Origin: Burkholderiales bacterium
GTDB lineage: Bacteria; Pseudomonadota; Gammaproteobacteria; Burkholderiales; Burkholderiaceae_C
Assembly (NCBI GenBank): GCA_019510465.1
Contig: JAEKKH010000159.1
Span: forward strand, 1 to 43,190
Length of the DNA: 43,190 bases
Direction: 5' to 3'
Within the stretch, counting starts at the first letter, position 1. Every line of letters begins with the position of its first letter. This document shows, piece after piece, positions 1 through 8,259 of the stretch. The notes under the pieces were generated by a model. It worked only from the letters and a program-made list of their open reading frames with translations, did no database searches and was not told where the DNA came from. The translations under genes were made by a program, and so were the position numbers.

Positions 1-865
1 TCTCCTTGCTCAGGTCGACCGCCTCCGGCGCGGACTTCTCCATGCGATAGGCCAGCTCGTAGGACTTCGCCCGCGCGGCCAGCTCGGTGTCGCCGCTGCG
101 CGTGATCGCGCCATGCTCGTTGAGTGAAGCGATGAGATCCAGCGTGTTGCGCTGCTCGGTGTCGATCACGCCCTCGGGCGGCGCCAGGTGCAGGATCGGC
201 GAGTCCCCCTTGCGGAACGCGGTGCCCTGGTAGGCCGCTGGCAGGAAGCCGGAGCTCCAGATCACCGCGCCGCGCCCGCCGCCGGCCGCGCCCACGCCGG
301 TGGGCAGCACGACGAAGGCGGGCAGGTCCGGGTTGGCCGAACCCAGCGCGTACTGCACCCATGAGCCGAGGGCCGGGCGCCCCGGCACCAGGCCCGCGGT
401 GTGCAGCTTCAGCGACGAGATGACGTGCGTCGCGCCTTCGGTCCTGCAGCCCTTGAGGAAGGCGATGTCGTCGACCTGCCGGGCCAGGTTGGGCAGGAAG
501 TCCGACACCCACGCGCCGGTCTCGCCATGCTGCGCCCATGTGCGCCGGGTGGCCAGCAGGTTGCCGACGCCGCCGTCGGTGGCGGTCTTCAGGTTCTTCG
601 CGAACGAGTCGGGCAGCGGCTTGCCGGCCAGCCTGACCAGCTCGGGCTTGTAGTCGAACAGGTCCAGCGTGCTGGGCGCGCCGGCCATGTGCAGCCAGAT
701 GACCGACCTGGCCTTGGCGGGGAAATGCGGCGGGCGCGGGGCCTGCGGGTCTTCCAGCTCGGCCGCCGAGGCGACGTCGATCTGCAGGCCCAGGCCGCCG
801 AGGGCGGCGGCGCCCAGGCCGAGGCCGGCATGGCCGAGGAAGTCGCGACGCGAGGAATGGGTCAT
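1..865 (-). CDS. DUF1501 family protein, Tat-exported (partial, C-terminus beyond window)
   Basis: The visible 288 residues begin with a twin-arginine signal (SRRDFL followed by a Gly/Ala/Leu-rich stretch and an A-x-A-like end near residue 34). A DUF1501 body follows, with the segments VIWLHMAGAPS, LDLFDYKPEL and FLKGCRTEGATH. DUF1501 proteins are placed in the alkaline-phosphatase/sulfatase superfamily, so a periplasmic hydrolase of phosphate or sulfate esters is plausible, but no substrate is established. The ATG is preceded by GGAG at good spacing and lies 23 nt after the stop of the DUF1549/DUF1553 gene, so the two are probably co-transcribed and translationally linked. The family pair is classically abundant in Planctomycetes. 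Metal-binding residues further along the protein cannot be checked because the gene runs off the left edge. Confidence 0.85.
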   Translation of the reverse strand, partial: MTHSSRRDFLGHAGLGLGAAALGGLGLQIDVASAAELEDPQAPRPPHFPAKARSVIWLHMAGAPSTLDLFDYKPELVRLAGKPLPDSFAKNLKTATDGGVGNLLATRRTWAQHGETGAWVSDFLPNLARQVDDIAFLKGCRTEGATHVISSLKLHTAGLVPGRPALGSWVQYALGSANPDLPAFVVLPTGVGAAGGGRGAVIWSSGFLPAAYQGTAFRKGDSPILHLAPPEGVIDTEQRNTLDLIASLNEHGAITRSGDTELAARAKSYELAYRMEKSAPEAVDLSKE

Positions 866-888
866 GAGGTTCTCCGTTGGAAAAAGGA

Positions 889-3483
889 TCAGAAGCGGTA
901 GAGGAAGTCGTTCGCGTTGGACAGCGCGTGCACCAGGTCGACGAAGGCGGCGGCGTGCGCCGCATCGGGGTCGTTCTTCAAGGCGTCCGCCTCGCTGCCG
1001 GTACCGTCGTCAGGCGGCGGCGCGTTGGCGGCGGCGTTGGCCGCGGCGGCCGCCGCGGCGAGCGCCACCGGGTCGTAGTTCGGGTTCGGCGCGGTGGCCC
1101 AGCGCGTCTCCTTCTGCTTCTGCTTCTCGATGAACTCGACGAGCGCGGCCTGCTCGAAGCGGTCCGGCTCGCGGCCGTACGCCACCTTGTAGAGCTTGTC
1201 GACCTGGCTCTCGAGGCGGGGCGCGACGCCGTAGCCTTCCGGCAGGTTCACCTTCCTGCCGCTCGCCAGTTGCCTCGCCTCCAGGTCCTGCTGCGTCTTC
1301 AGGAAGGCGAGCAGCCGCGTCTTCTCGAACGTGTCCGGCTTGCGCGCGTACAGGATCTCGTAGACGCGATCGATGCGCGCGGCATCGCCCGCTTTCGGCT
1401 GCTCCCTGATCACGCGGCCCGCGAGCGCCTTCGACCAGCCATACACGAGCTCGCTGTTGATCAGCGCGAGCGCCTGCGGGGCGGTCGTCGTCACGTCGCG
1501 CTTGTTGTGCACGATCTGCGGGTTGGCCCAGTCGAAGGTGTCCAGCAGCGGGTAGGGCAGGTTGCGGCGGATGAACACGTAGACGCTGCGACGGTTCGCG
1601 TCGTGCGGGTTGTCGGACGTGATCCAGAAATTGCGGTTCGGCGCCTGCGTGCCGGCCGGCAGAGGCGGGAACACGGCGGGTCCGCCGAGCCTGTCCTCGA
1701 GCAGGCCCGAAGCCTGCAGCAGCGAGTCGCGGATCTCCTCGGCCTCGAGCCGCTGGCGCGGGAACGCCCACAGCAGCTGGTTGGTCGGATCGATCTTCTC
1801 GGCGTCGCTGCGCGGCGAGGACGACTGGCGGTAGGTATGCGACAGCAGGATCTCGCGCTGCAGCTTCTTCACGCTCCAGCCGTCCTGGACGAACTCGGCC
1901 GACAGGTAGTCCAGCAGCTCCGGGTTCGTCGGCTTCGTGCCCATCTTGCCGAAATCGCTCACCGACTCGACGATGCCGTTGCCGAACACCTGCGCCCACT
2001 GCCGGTTGACGAACACGCGCGCCGTCAGCGGGTTGTCCGGCGACACGAGCCAGTTGGCGACTGCGGTGCGGCGGCCGGAGGAGGTCGCCGTCGGGACGAT
2101 CTCGGGCTTCGCGTTCGTGAGCAGCGACGGGAAGCCCGGCTGCACCTCGTCGAGCCGGCGGTCGTAGATGCCCTTGAACAGCACGTAGGTCTTCGGCGAG
2201 TCGGCGTGCCCGAGCTCGCTCATCGTGGAGATGTTGCCCGGATCCTCGGGCTTGATCGCGTCGAAGGCCCTGAGCTGCTCCTCGAGGGCCTGGTATGTCG
2301 CGTAGCCGTCCTTGTCCTTCTTCCTGAGGTCGGCCAGCGCGTTGCGCGTTCGACCGGACAGCGTCCACAGGTTGCGGTGGTAGATCCAGCGGTCGTAGGC
2401 ATCGCGCTCGGCCTCGGGCCTGGTGATGGACGCGCGCGTGTCGGGCACGAAGCCGGACAGGCGGTCGGACTCCAGCTTGTCGATGACGGGCTTGAGCAGC
2501 GCATCCTGCTGGTCGCGGAGGTCCTTGGTCGCGGCTTCCCACTTCGCCTGCCTCGCGAGCCATTCGGCCCTGGCCGGCCCCTCGACAGCCTTGACGTCGT
2601 CGTTCCAGCTGGCGTTCACGAAGAAGGCCTGGAACTGGTAGTACTCCTTCTGCGAGATCTTGTCGAACTTGTGGTCGTGGCACTGCGCGCAGCCCAGCGT
2701 GGTGCCCAGGAACACCGAGCTGACGGTGTCGGTCAGGTCGTTGGCGACCTCCTGCTTCTTCAGGTTCAGGTCGCGCGCGTTGATCTCGTCGGGAAAGTTG
2801 CGCAGGAAGCCGGTGGCCACCAGAGCCTCGTTGCGATCGGGCCAGAGCTCGTCGCCGGCGATCTGCTCGCGCACGAAGCGGTCGAAGGGCTTGTCCTGGT
2901 TGAACGACGCGATGACGTAGTCGCGGTAGCGCCAGATGTTGGGCCGCGTGCCGTCGGCGTTGTAGCCGTCGGAGTCGGCGTAGCGCGCCAGGTCGAGCCA
3001 GCGGCGGCCCTGGCGCTCGCCGTAGCGGGGCGACGCGAGCAGGCGGTCGACGAGCTTGTCGTAGGCCTTGGGCGACTTGTCGTTCACGAACGCGCGGACC
3101 TCCTCGGGCGTCGGGATCAGGCCCCAGGCATCCAGCGTGGCGCGGCGGATGAAGGTGGCGCGGTCGGCGTCGGGCGAGGGCGACAGGCCCCTGGATTCCA
3201 GCTTCGAAAGCACGAAGGCGTCGAGCGGCGTCCTGACCCACGCCGCCTGCTTGACGGACGGCACGGCCGGCTTCTGCGCGGGCGTGTAGGCCCAGGCGCG
3301 CGCGACGGCGGCGCTGGCCGGCGTGGCGGCGGCGAGGAGGGCGCCGGCATGGACCGGCAGGGCCGGGTGCGCGGCCGGCAGTGCGGGCGCGCCCGGCGTG
3401 TCGGCCGCCGGCGCGCGGGTGGCCAGGACGGCCAGCGACAGGAAGCCGGCGGACAGGAGGGCTGCGGTGAGAGGTTTGATCAT
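889..3483 (-). CDS. DUF1549/DUF1553 (PSCyt2-PSD1) secreted protein with CxxCH motif
   Basis: This 864-residue protein has a Sec-type signal peptide (MIKPLTAALLSAGFLSLAVL, cleavage near APAAD). The DUF1549 domain lies at about residues 80-290 and contains RRWLDLARYADSDGY and a haem-c-type motif C265-A-Q-C268-H269. A helical linker rich in Lys, Asp and Arg follows, and then DUF1553 from about 470 (SPDNPLTARVFVNRQW, LLSHTYRQSS). Planctomycete relatives usually carry an extra N-terminal PSCyt1 cytochrome domain, which is absent here. An Ala/Asn/Pro-rich insert lies near the C-terminus. The biochemical role of the family is unknown; the haem motif suggests periplasmic redox chemistry or haem-dependent maturation. 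The start at 3483 was chosen because it places the signal peptide at the N-terminus, although its ribosome site is weak. It lies between the TonB receptor and the DUF1501 gene in one apparent operon. Confidence 0.85.
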   Translation of the reverse strand: MIKPLTAALLSAGFLSLAVLATRAPAADTPGAPALPAAHPALPVHAGALLAAATPASAAVARAWAYTPAQKPAVPSVKQAAWVRTPLDAFVLSKLESRGLSPSPDADRATFIRRATLDAWGLIPTPEEVRAFVNDKSPKAYDKLVDRLLASPRYGERQGRRWLDLARYADSDGYNADGTRPNIWRYRDYVIASFNQDKPFDRFVREQIAGDELWPDRNEALVATGFLRNFPDEINARDLNLKKQEVANDLTDTVSSVFLGTTLGCAQCHDHKFDKISQKEYYQFQAFFVNASWNDDVKAVEGPARAEWLARQAKWEAATKDLRDQQDALLKPVIDKLESDRLSGFVPDTRASITRPEAERDAYDRWIYHRNLWTLSGRTRNALADLRKKDKDGYATYQALEEQLRAFDAIKPEDPGNISTMSELGHADSPKTYVLFKGIYDRRLDEVQPGFPSLLTNAKPEIVPTATSSGRRTAVANWLVSPDNPLTARVFVNRQWAQVFGNGIVESVSDFGKMGTKPTNPELLDYLSAEFVQDGWSVKKLQREILLSHTYRQSSSPRSDAEKIDPTNQLLWAFPRQRLEAEEIRDSLLQASGLLEDRLGGPAVFPPLPAGTQAPNRNFWITSDNPHDANRRSVYVFIRRNLPYPLLDTFDWANPQIVHNKRDVTTTAPQALALINSELVYGWSKALAGRVIREQPKAGDAARIDRVYEILYARKPDTFEKTRLLAFLKTQQDLEARQLASGRKVNLPEGYGVAPRLESQVDKLYKVAYGREPDRFEQAALVEFIEKQKQKETRWATAPNPNYDPVALAAAAAAANAAANAPPPDDGTGSEADALKNDPDAAHAAAFVDLVHALSNANDFLYRF

Positions 3484-3688
3484 GGTGCGACTCGGTGTCG
3501 ATGAGGGGACGAACGTGCCGTGGACTGCGGGCGCCATCGGGTACCCGTCACGCAAATCACGCGCCAGCTTCGGGGCGGAGACCGGACACGAAATCGATGC
3601 GTTCGAAGCAGGTCCGGTCCGGCCGCTGCTGCTTGCCAAGCACCGGCCGATCGGGCTGTTGCAACGGCAGCAGCACGCGCCCGGCGCG

Positions 3689-6373
3689 TCAGAGCGTGCC
3701 GGTGAACTGGATGGCGAACGTGCGCGGGTTGCCCGGCGTGACGCTGGTCCAGGTCCGTGCGGTCGGCGTGTGGTTGTCGAACAGGTTCTTCACGACCACG
3801 CTCACGTCGAAGCTCCTGTCGTGCTTGCCGGCGCCGATGGCGAGGTCGGCCAGCACGGACTCGCCGACCACCGCGTACTGCGACAGCGACACATCCGAGT
3901 TGAACTTGCTCGAGTAGGCGACGTTGGCGCTGACGTGCGCGTCCTTGTCGGCGGTGACCGGCTGGCGGTAGTCGGCGCCCACGTTGAACGCGAGCCGCGG
4001 CGCGCCGGCCAGCGTGCGGCCGCTGAGGTCCTGGTACGGCGCCGCGCCCGTGTAGCCGTTCTCCACCGGCTGCGCCGAGTTCGGGAACGACTTGTAGCGA
4101 GCCAGGTTCCACGCGCCCGAGAAGCGCAGCGTCGTGCGCGGGATGCCGCCGTAGACGCCGTCGATCTCCAGGCCGCGCGCCTCGACCTTGGGCACGTTGC
4201 CGGTGGCCGAGGTGTAGGCCGTCGGGTTGGGCGTGCCGGCGGCGACGTTCAGCGCCGTCGTGTAGGGATCGACGACGCGCACGCCCTGCTGGTAGTTGGA
4301 GATGCGCACGTCGTAGACGTCGAGGTTCAGGATCAGCGTCTTGTCCAGCAGCGCCGACTTCAGGCCCAGCTCGAACGCATTCGTCTTCTCGGCCTGCACG
4401 AGCGCCGTGATGCCGTTGACCACCTGCGAGATCCCCGCCTTCTCGCCGTGCTGGTAGGACGCGTAGGTCGTCGCGTCCGGGCTGATCTTCCAGCTGGGGC
4501 TCAGCGTGAACGCCGGCTGGTTCTTGCGGAAGGGCTGGGCGACGACCGGGTTGAACAGCACGCCGACGTTGGCCTGGCGGATGGATTTCGCCGCCGCGAC
4601 CTGCTTTTGCTGCGCGGCCGACAGCGCCGCGTACGTCGCCACGCCGAAGTATTTCTGCGCCAGCGAATCGGCCAGCGCGACCTGGGCCGCGCTGTTGCCC
4701 GCCTTCAATGCGCCGGTGCCGGGGTCCGAGTCGAATCCGCCTTGCTGCACGCCGTTGACGGAGACCGGGTTCAACTCGGGCGCGCTGCCGTTGCTGATGA
4801 CGTAGCTGCTGTCGGTGGTGCGGCGATCCTCGTGGGTCAGGCGTGCGCCGGTGGTCACGGTGAAGGGGGGGGACAGGTGCCAGTTCGCCTGCGCGTACAC
4901 GGCCGCGCTCTTGTTGACGATCGTCTGCTCGCCGGCCGGCGAGTTGTAGGCCATGGACACGTTGGCCAGCGAGTTCTCCAACAGCAGCTGGCCCGCGGCC
5001 GTCGCGTCCAGCGTCGTGTACTGCGCTGGCGACGCAACCCAGGCGCCGGCGTCGTTGCCCCAGGCCCGGCGGTAGGTGGCCGAGTTCCTGACGTGCATCA
5101 GGAACAGGCCGGCCTGGTAGTCGACGACGCCGCCGGTGGGCGACGTGATGCGCAGTTCCTCGCTCTTCTGGCGATAGTCGTTCCAGAAGCCACCGGCGTT
5201 GCGCGTGATGTCGAACGGCGTGCCGTCGTCGTTGTGGGCATTGAAGTGGTAGGTCTCCAGCGCGGTGATCGATGTCAGGGTGTGGCCGCCGGCGAGCTTC
5301 CAGTCGAGCTCGGCCGAGGCGCCGCCGTTGCCCGTCACCAGGCCGCGCTGGGCATCGTTGTTCGGGCTTCCGTAGTAGTCCGCCAGCGTGTAGCCCGTGT
5401 CCTGCGTGAACCAGCGGCGCGCCAGCTTGGCCTCGCTGGTGTTGGTGATGTTGACGGGCGTGCCGTTCGAATACGTCGATGCGACGTTGGGACGGTTGAT
5501 GCTCGCGCCGTTCGTGGTCTCGGCGGCGCGCGGCGTGACGACGCCCTCCAGCCGCACGCTCAGGTCCTCGGTGGGCGTGAGCAGGAACTGGACGCGGCCG
5601 GAGACGCGGTCGACGTTGGTGTAGGTCTGGTCGCGGTCGTTGGCGTTGACCAGCGCCCCTTGCTGGCGGTTCACGGAGAACGTCCCGCGCCAGGCGAGCA
5701 GGTTGTCGATCACCGGACCGCCGATGGCGGCGACGCCCAGCACGCCGTTGTGCTGGGAGAAGGCGAGCGTGTAGTCGGCGGTGGGCGTGAACGTGGGGCG
5801 CTTGTAGTTGACGGTGATGCTGCCCACGCTCGCGTTCTTGCCCTGCAACGTGCCCTGCGGGCCGCGCGCGACCTCGACGGTGTCGACGTCGACGAAGTCG
5901 AAGCTGGACGTCAGCGCGTTGTACGCGTAGCTGACGCCGTCGACGATCACGCCGACGCTGGGATCCTGCGCCTCGGTCTGGCCGATCCTGCCGATGCCGC
6001 GGATCGACAGGCTGCTGGTGCGCTGGTTGCCGCGGTTCCACGACACGTTGGCGGCGCGCCGGGTGAGCGCGTCGACGCCGTATGCGTCCAGCCGCGCGAG
6101 CTCGGCACCGGTGGTGACGGACACCGAGATCGGCACGTCCTGCAGGCGCTCGATGCGGTTGCGGCTGTGGACGGTGACGGCGTCCAGGGCCGGGGCCTCG
6201 GTGGCAGGCTCGGTGGCGCCGGGCGCGCTGGCGGCGGGGCTGGCCGCGGCCGCGGACTGCGCGTGCGCCTGGGGCGGCATGGCGAGCGAGAGGACGGCGA
6301 TGGCGACGGGCGCGATGTGGTACGGGATCCTGGCGTGCTCTTGTGGTTGTCGGCGGAAGGACGGACGGCTCAC
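3689..6373 (-). CDS. TonB-dependent outer-membrane receptor
   Basis: This 894-residue outer-membrane active transporter has a signal peptide ending near PPQAHAQ. A TonB-box-like segment LDAVTVHSRN follows, then a plug domain (DVPISVSV, SIRGIGR, VDTVEVARGPQGTLQGKNA) and a 22-strand-type barrel with many paired aromatic strands. The family energises uptake of siderophores, cobalamin, carbohydrates, aromatics or sulfate esters; the substrate cannot be read from sequence. The GTG start at 6373 is supported by GAGGAG five bases upstream, whereas the reading frame itself stays open much further upstream without other start signals. The C-terminus ends IQFTGTL rather than the usual terminal Phe. A run of eight C residues (coding strand, 4865-4872) lies inside the gene. 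It is the first gene of the minus-strand operon, 47 nt downstream of the predicted start of a sigma-54 transcript. Confidence 0.93.
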   Translation of the reverse strand: MSRPSFRRQPQEHARIPYHIAPVAIAVLSLAMPPQAHAQSAAAASPAASAPGATEPATEAPALDAVTVHSRNRIERLQDVPISVSVTTGAELARLDAYGVDALTRRAANVSWNRGNQRTSSLSIRGIGRIGQTEAQDPSVGVIVDGVSYAYNALTSSFDFVDVDTVEVARGPQGTLQGKNASVGSITVNYKRPTFTPTADYTLAFSQHNGVLGVAAIGGPVIDNLLAWRGTFSVNRQQGALVNANDRDQTYTNVDRVSGRVQFLLTPTEDLSVRLEGVVTPRAAETTNGASINRPNVASTYSNGTPVNITNTSEAKLARRWFTQDTGYTLADYYGSPNNDAQRGLVTGNGGASAELDWKLAGGHTLTSITALETYHFNAHNDDGTPFDITRNAGGFWNDYRQKSEELRITSPTGGVVDYQAGLFLMHVRNSATYRRAWGNDAGAWVASPAQYTTLDATAAGQLLLENSLANVSMAYNSPAGEQTIVNKSAAVYAQANWHLSPPFTVTTGARLTHEDRRTTDSSYVISNGSAPELNPVSVNGVQQGGFDSDPGTGALKAGNSAAQVALADSLAQKYFGVATYAALSAAQQKQVAAAKSIRQANVGVLFNPVVAQPFRKNQPAFTLSPSWKISPDATTYASYQHGEKAGISQVVNGITALVQAEKTNAFELGLKSALLDKTLILNLDVYDVRISNYQQGVRVVDPYTTALNVAAGTPNPTAYTSATGNVPKVEARGLEIDGVYGGIPRTTLRFSGAWNLARYKSFPNSAQPVENGYTGAAPYQDLSGRTLAGAPRLAFNVGADYRQPVTADKDAHVSANVAYSSKFNSDVSLSQYAVVGESVLADLAIGAGKHDRSFDVSVVVKNLFDNHTPTARTWTSVTPGNPRTFAIQFTGTL

Positions 6374-6430
6374 GGAGGCTCCTCGATGTCGTTCGAATGA
6401 AAAGGGAAGAAGGGGTTCGGGCCTGGCGGA

Positions 6431-6446
6431 TGCAGCGCGCGTGCCA
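6431..6446 (-). promoter_or_regulatory. Predicted sigma-54 promoter for the TonB receptor operon
   Basis: The minus strand reads TGGCACGCGCGCTGCA, matching the sigma-54 consensus TGGCACG-N4-TTGCW at every informative base except one T to C in the -12 element. GG and GC have the correct spacing. The transcript would start near 6420, leaving a leader of about 47 nt before the GTG at 6373. The same single deviation occurs in the opposite-facing promoter at 6649-6664. Confidence 0.72.
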
Positions 6447-6467
6447 CGCGTCGCGGATATGCAAATG

Positions 6468-6484
6468 CGTTGCGCGATCGAACG
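6468..6484. promoter_or_regulatory. Candidate enhancer-binding site (imperfect palindrome)
   Basis: CGTTGCGCGATCGAACG has matching CGTT/AACG ends and shares TTGCG and GATCG with the palindrome at 6553-6562. It lies 22 bp upstream of the minus-strand sigma-54 promoter and between the two divergent promoters, where an activator of the SfnR/NtrC type would be expected to bind. This is inference from position and symmetry only. Confidence 0.3.
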
Positions 6485-6552
6485 CGGCGTCGCGACGGCG
6501 CTCCGATGCGCGCCGCCCTGGCCGGCGCGACGCGGCGGACGGCCTGCCGTGT

Positions 6553-6562
6553 TGCGATCGCA
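6553..6562. promoter_or_regulatory. Candidate enhancer-binding site (perfect palindrome TGCGATCGCA)
   Basis: TGCGATCGCA is a perfect 10-bp palindrome, with an almost symmetric extension GTTGCGATCGCAGC. It is centred about 110 bp from the minus-strand -24 element and about 90 bp from the plus-strand one, a normal distance for DNA looping by sigma-54 activators. One bound activator could serve both promoters. Short GC palindromes arise by chance in this genome, so confidence is modest. Confidence 0.33.
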
Positions 6563-6648
6563 GCAGCCGCTGCCGTGCGCGTGCGCGAAACGCAGCGCGC
6601 GCTGCACGGCTTCGGTCCGCGACGCGGGGCCTGGCGGGGAAACGGCGC

Positions 6649-6664
6649 TGGCACGCTTGCTGCA
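6649..6664 (+). promoter_or_regulatory. Predicted sigma-54 promoter for the rhodanese/cytochrome b561 genes
   Basis: TGGCACGCTTGCTGCA matches TGGCACG-N4-TTGCW with one T to C change in the -12 box, GG and GC being exactly 12 positions apart. The predicted start near 6675 leaves a leader of about 44 nt before the ATG at 6719. It mirrors the promoter at 6431-6446 in sequence and in leader length, which argues against coincidence. Confidence 0.75.
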
Positions 6665-6718
6665 CACGCATCCCGCGTGCATCTGCGCATTCGTCATCCA
6701 CTCCAGGAAGCTTCCGAC

Positions 6719-7255
6719 ATGACCACCCCTCGATTCCTCGCCGCCTTGCTGCTTGCCGGCGCCTCCCTGCATGCGTCCGCCCAGGAAGCCGGGGCGCCGC
6801 TGGCGCCGCCCATCCACGTGGCCGGCGGGGCGTCCGACCCGGCCGCCGTCAAGCGCGTGCAGCAGTACCTCGCCGCGCCCTGGAAGTACAAGGCCAGGCG
6901 GCTTTCCAGGGCCGACGTCGACGCGCTGCTCGCCAAGCCCGATTCGGTGATCTTCATCGACCTGCGCACGCCGGCCGAGTTCATCCAGTACGGCAGCTTC
7001 CCGGTATTCCTCAGCGTGCAGAACGAGGACCTGGAGAAGCAGCTCGCCTGGCTGCCGCGCGACCGCCAGGTCGTCACCGTCTCCAACCACGCGCAGCGCG
7101 CCGGCGCGGCGGCCGACCTGCTGGCCTCCAAGGGCTTCAACGTCGCCGGCGCGACGGGCAGCGAGGAATACGAAGTCGAGGGCGGCAGCGCGGTCGCCCA
7201 CCTGCTGCCGCGTGCGCCGCGCATGGCCGGCGCGGCCTCGCAGCCGCGCTCCTGA
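6719..7255 (+). CDS. Periplasmic rhodanese-like domain protein lacking the catalytic Cys
   Basis: This 178-residue protein has a signal peptide (MTTPRFLAALLLAGASLHASA). A rhodanese-like fold follows, with VIFIDLRTPAEFIQYGSFP as the CH2A-like entry and DRQVVTVSNHAQRAGAAADL where the active loop should be. In canonical rhodaneses that loop begins with the persulfide-forming Cys (C-R-x-G). Here the aligned position is Ser122 and no Cys occurs in the domain, so sulfur transfer by the standard mechanism is unlikely and a binding or scaffolding role is more probable. AGGAAG precedes the ATG. The gene is the first of the plus-strand set, 44 nt downstream of a predicted sigma-54 start, and is followed after 13 nt by the cytochrome b561 gene. 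Confidence 0.8.
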   Translation: MTTPRFLAALLLAGASLHASAQEAGAPLAPPIHVAGGASDPAAVKRVQQYLAAPWKYKARRLSRADVDALLAKPDSVIFIDLRTPAEFIQYGSFPVFLSVQNEDLEKQLAWLPRDRQVVTVSNHAQRAGAAADLLASKGFNVAGATGSEEYEVEGGSAVAHLLPRAPRMAGAASQPRS

Positions 7256-7268
7256 GCAGGAGGCCGCC

Positions 7269-8090
7269 ATGAGCTCGCCCGACCTGTCGTCGGACTTCGG
7301 GGCGGTCGATCGCGGTGCCGCCGCCGACCGAGGCGTCTCCGCGTCCGCGTCCGCGTCTGCGTGGAGCGTCGTGCTGTGGGACTTGCCGCTGCGCGTCTTC
7401 CACTGGTCGCTGGTGGCGGCGGTGACGGTGGCCGTCGTCACCGGCGAGCTCGGCGGCGCCTGGATGCCGTGGCATGGCCGCGCCGGCCTGGTCATCGTCG
7501 GGCTGCTGGTGTTCCGCGCGCTGTGGGGCGTGGTCGGCTCGGCGACGTCGCGCTTCACGCAGTTCGCGCCGACGCCCGCGCGCCTGCTGGCCTACCTGCG
7601 CGGGCGCTGGCGCGGCGTCGGGCACAACCCGCTGGGCGCGCTATCGGTGTTCGCGCTGCTGGGGCTGCTGTCGCTTCAGGCGGCCACGGGCCTGTTCGGC
7701 AACGACGACATCGCGTTCGCGGGGCCGCTGAACCGCCTGGTCGACGACGTGGCGGGCGCGCGCGCCACCGGCTGGCATCGGTGGCTGGCCGACGGGCTCA
7801 TCGCGCTCGTCGCGCTGCACCTGCTGGCGATCGCGTTCCATGTGATCGTCAAGCGCCATCGCCTCGTGCGGCCGATGATCACCGGACGGCACACCCTCGA
7901 GCCGGGCCGCGACTGGCCGCGGCCGCGCGGCGTCGGGCGCTTTGGGTTGCTGTCGGCCGTGGCGGTGGCCGCGACGGCGGTGCTCGCGCTGGCGGGTGCG
8001 GGCGGGACGCCGGTGGCCCCCGCGTCGGCGCCCGCCCGGCCCGCGCTGGTCGCGGCGCCGGCCGGCGCCGCGTCGACCCCGGCCTGGTGA
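7269..8090 (+). CDS. Cytochrome b561 / b-type cytochrome membrane protein
   Basis: This 273-residue inner-membrane protein has four main hydrophobic segments and conserved histidines: H45 in RVFHWSL, H69 in PWHGRAG and further His in GWHRWLADG and ALHLLAIAFHVIVK. It also has the family-typical stretch RGVGHNPLGALSVFALL. Proteins of this group carry di-haem b and pass electrons between the quinone pool and periplasmic partners. The neighbouring haem-motif DUF1549 protein is a possible partner (inference). A GGAGG ribosome site precedes the ATG. The N-terminal 30 residues are low complexity, partly encoded by a GCGTCC tandem. An extra hydrophobic Ala/Pro tail follows residue 235. It is probably co-transcribed with the rhodanese-like gene. 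Confidence 0.85.
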   Translation: MSSPDLSSDFGAVDRGAAADRGVSASASASAWSVVLWDLPLRVFHWSLVAAVTVAVVTGELGGAWMPWHGRAGLVIVGLLVFRALWGVVGSATSRFTQFAPTPARLLAYLRGRWRGVGHNPLGALSVFALLGLLSLQAATGLFGNDDIAFAGPLNRLVDDVAGARATGWHRWLADGLIALVALHLLAIAFHVIVKRHRLVRPMITGRHTLEPGRDWPRPRGVGRFGLLSAVAVAATAVLALAGAGGTPVAPASAPARPALVAAPAGAASTPAW

Positions 8091-8231
8091 GTCAAGTCGC
8101 GGCCGCCAGGCGCTGGACCGCCGCCAGCGCGTGCGCCATGACGGGAGCTGCATTCGAGGCGTCGACGTGCGGCGACCGGCACGAGCGGCATGCGCCGTCG
8201 TTTACCGCATATCGACAGGCGAAGTCGTCGC

Positions 8232-8259
8232 TTGGTGCGGCGCAGCACAGCACTTAACT
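8232..8259 (+). promoter_or_regulatory. Possible sigma-70 promoter for the sigma-54 activator gene
   Basis: TTGGTG (8232-8237) and TTAACT (8254-8259) are separated by 16 bp in the 204-bp gap before the activator gene. Both boxes are imperfect. No sigma-54 type element with correct spacing is visible here, so the activator may be expressed independently of its own targets. Confidence 0.25.

Noticed and set aside
889-3504. Long plus-strand frames opposite the DUF1549/DUF1553 gene
   Set aside because: Composition is Val/Arg/Gly-repetitive, with no domain or ribosome site. The minus-strand protein has clear families.
7341-7358. GCGTCC hexamer repeats in the cytochrome b561 gene as a phase-variation switch
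   Set aside because: Only about three units are present, and the length is a multiple of three, so changes would not shift the frame.
6374-7558. Upstream extension of the TonB receptor frame on the minus strand
   Set aside because: The extension crosses the divergent promoter region and the opposite rhodanese and cytochrome genes. The GTG at 6373 has an excellent ribosome site and begins the signal peptide.
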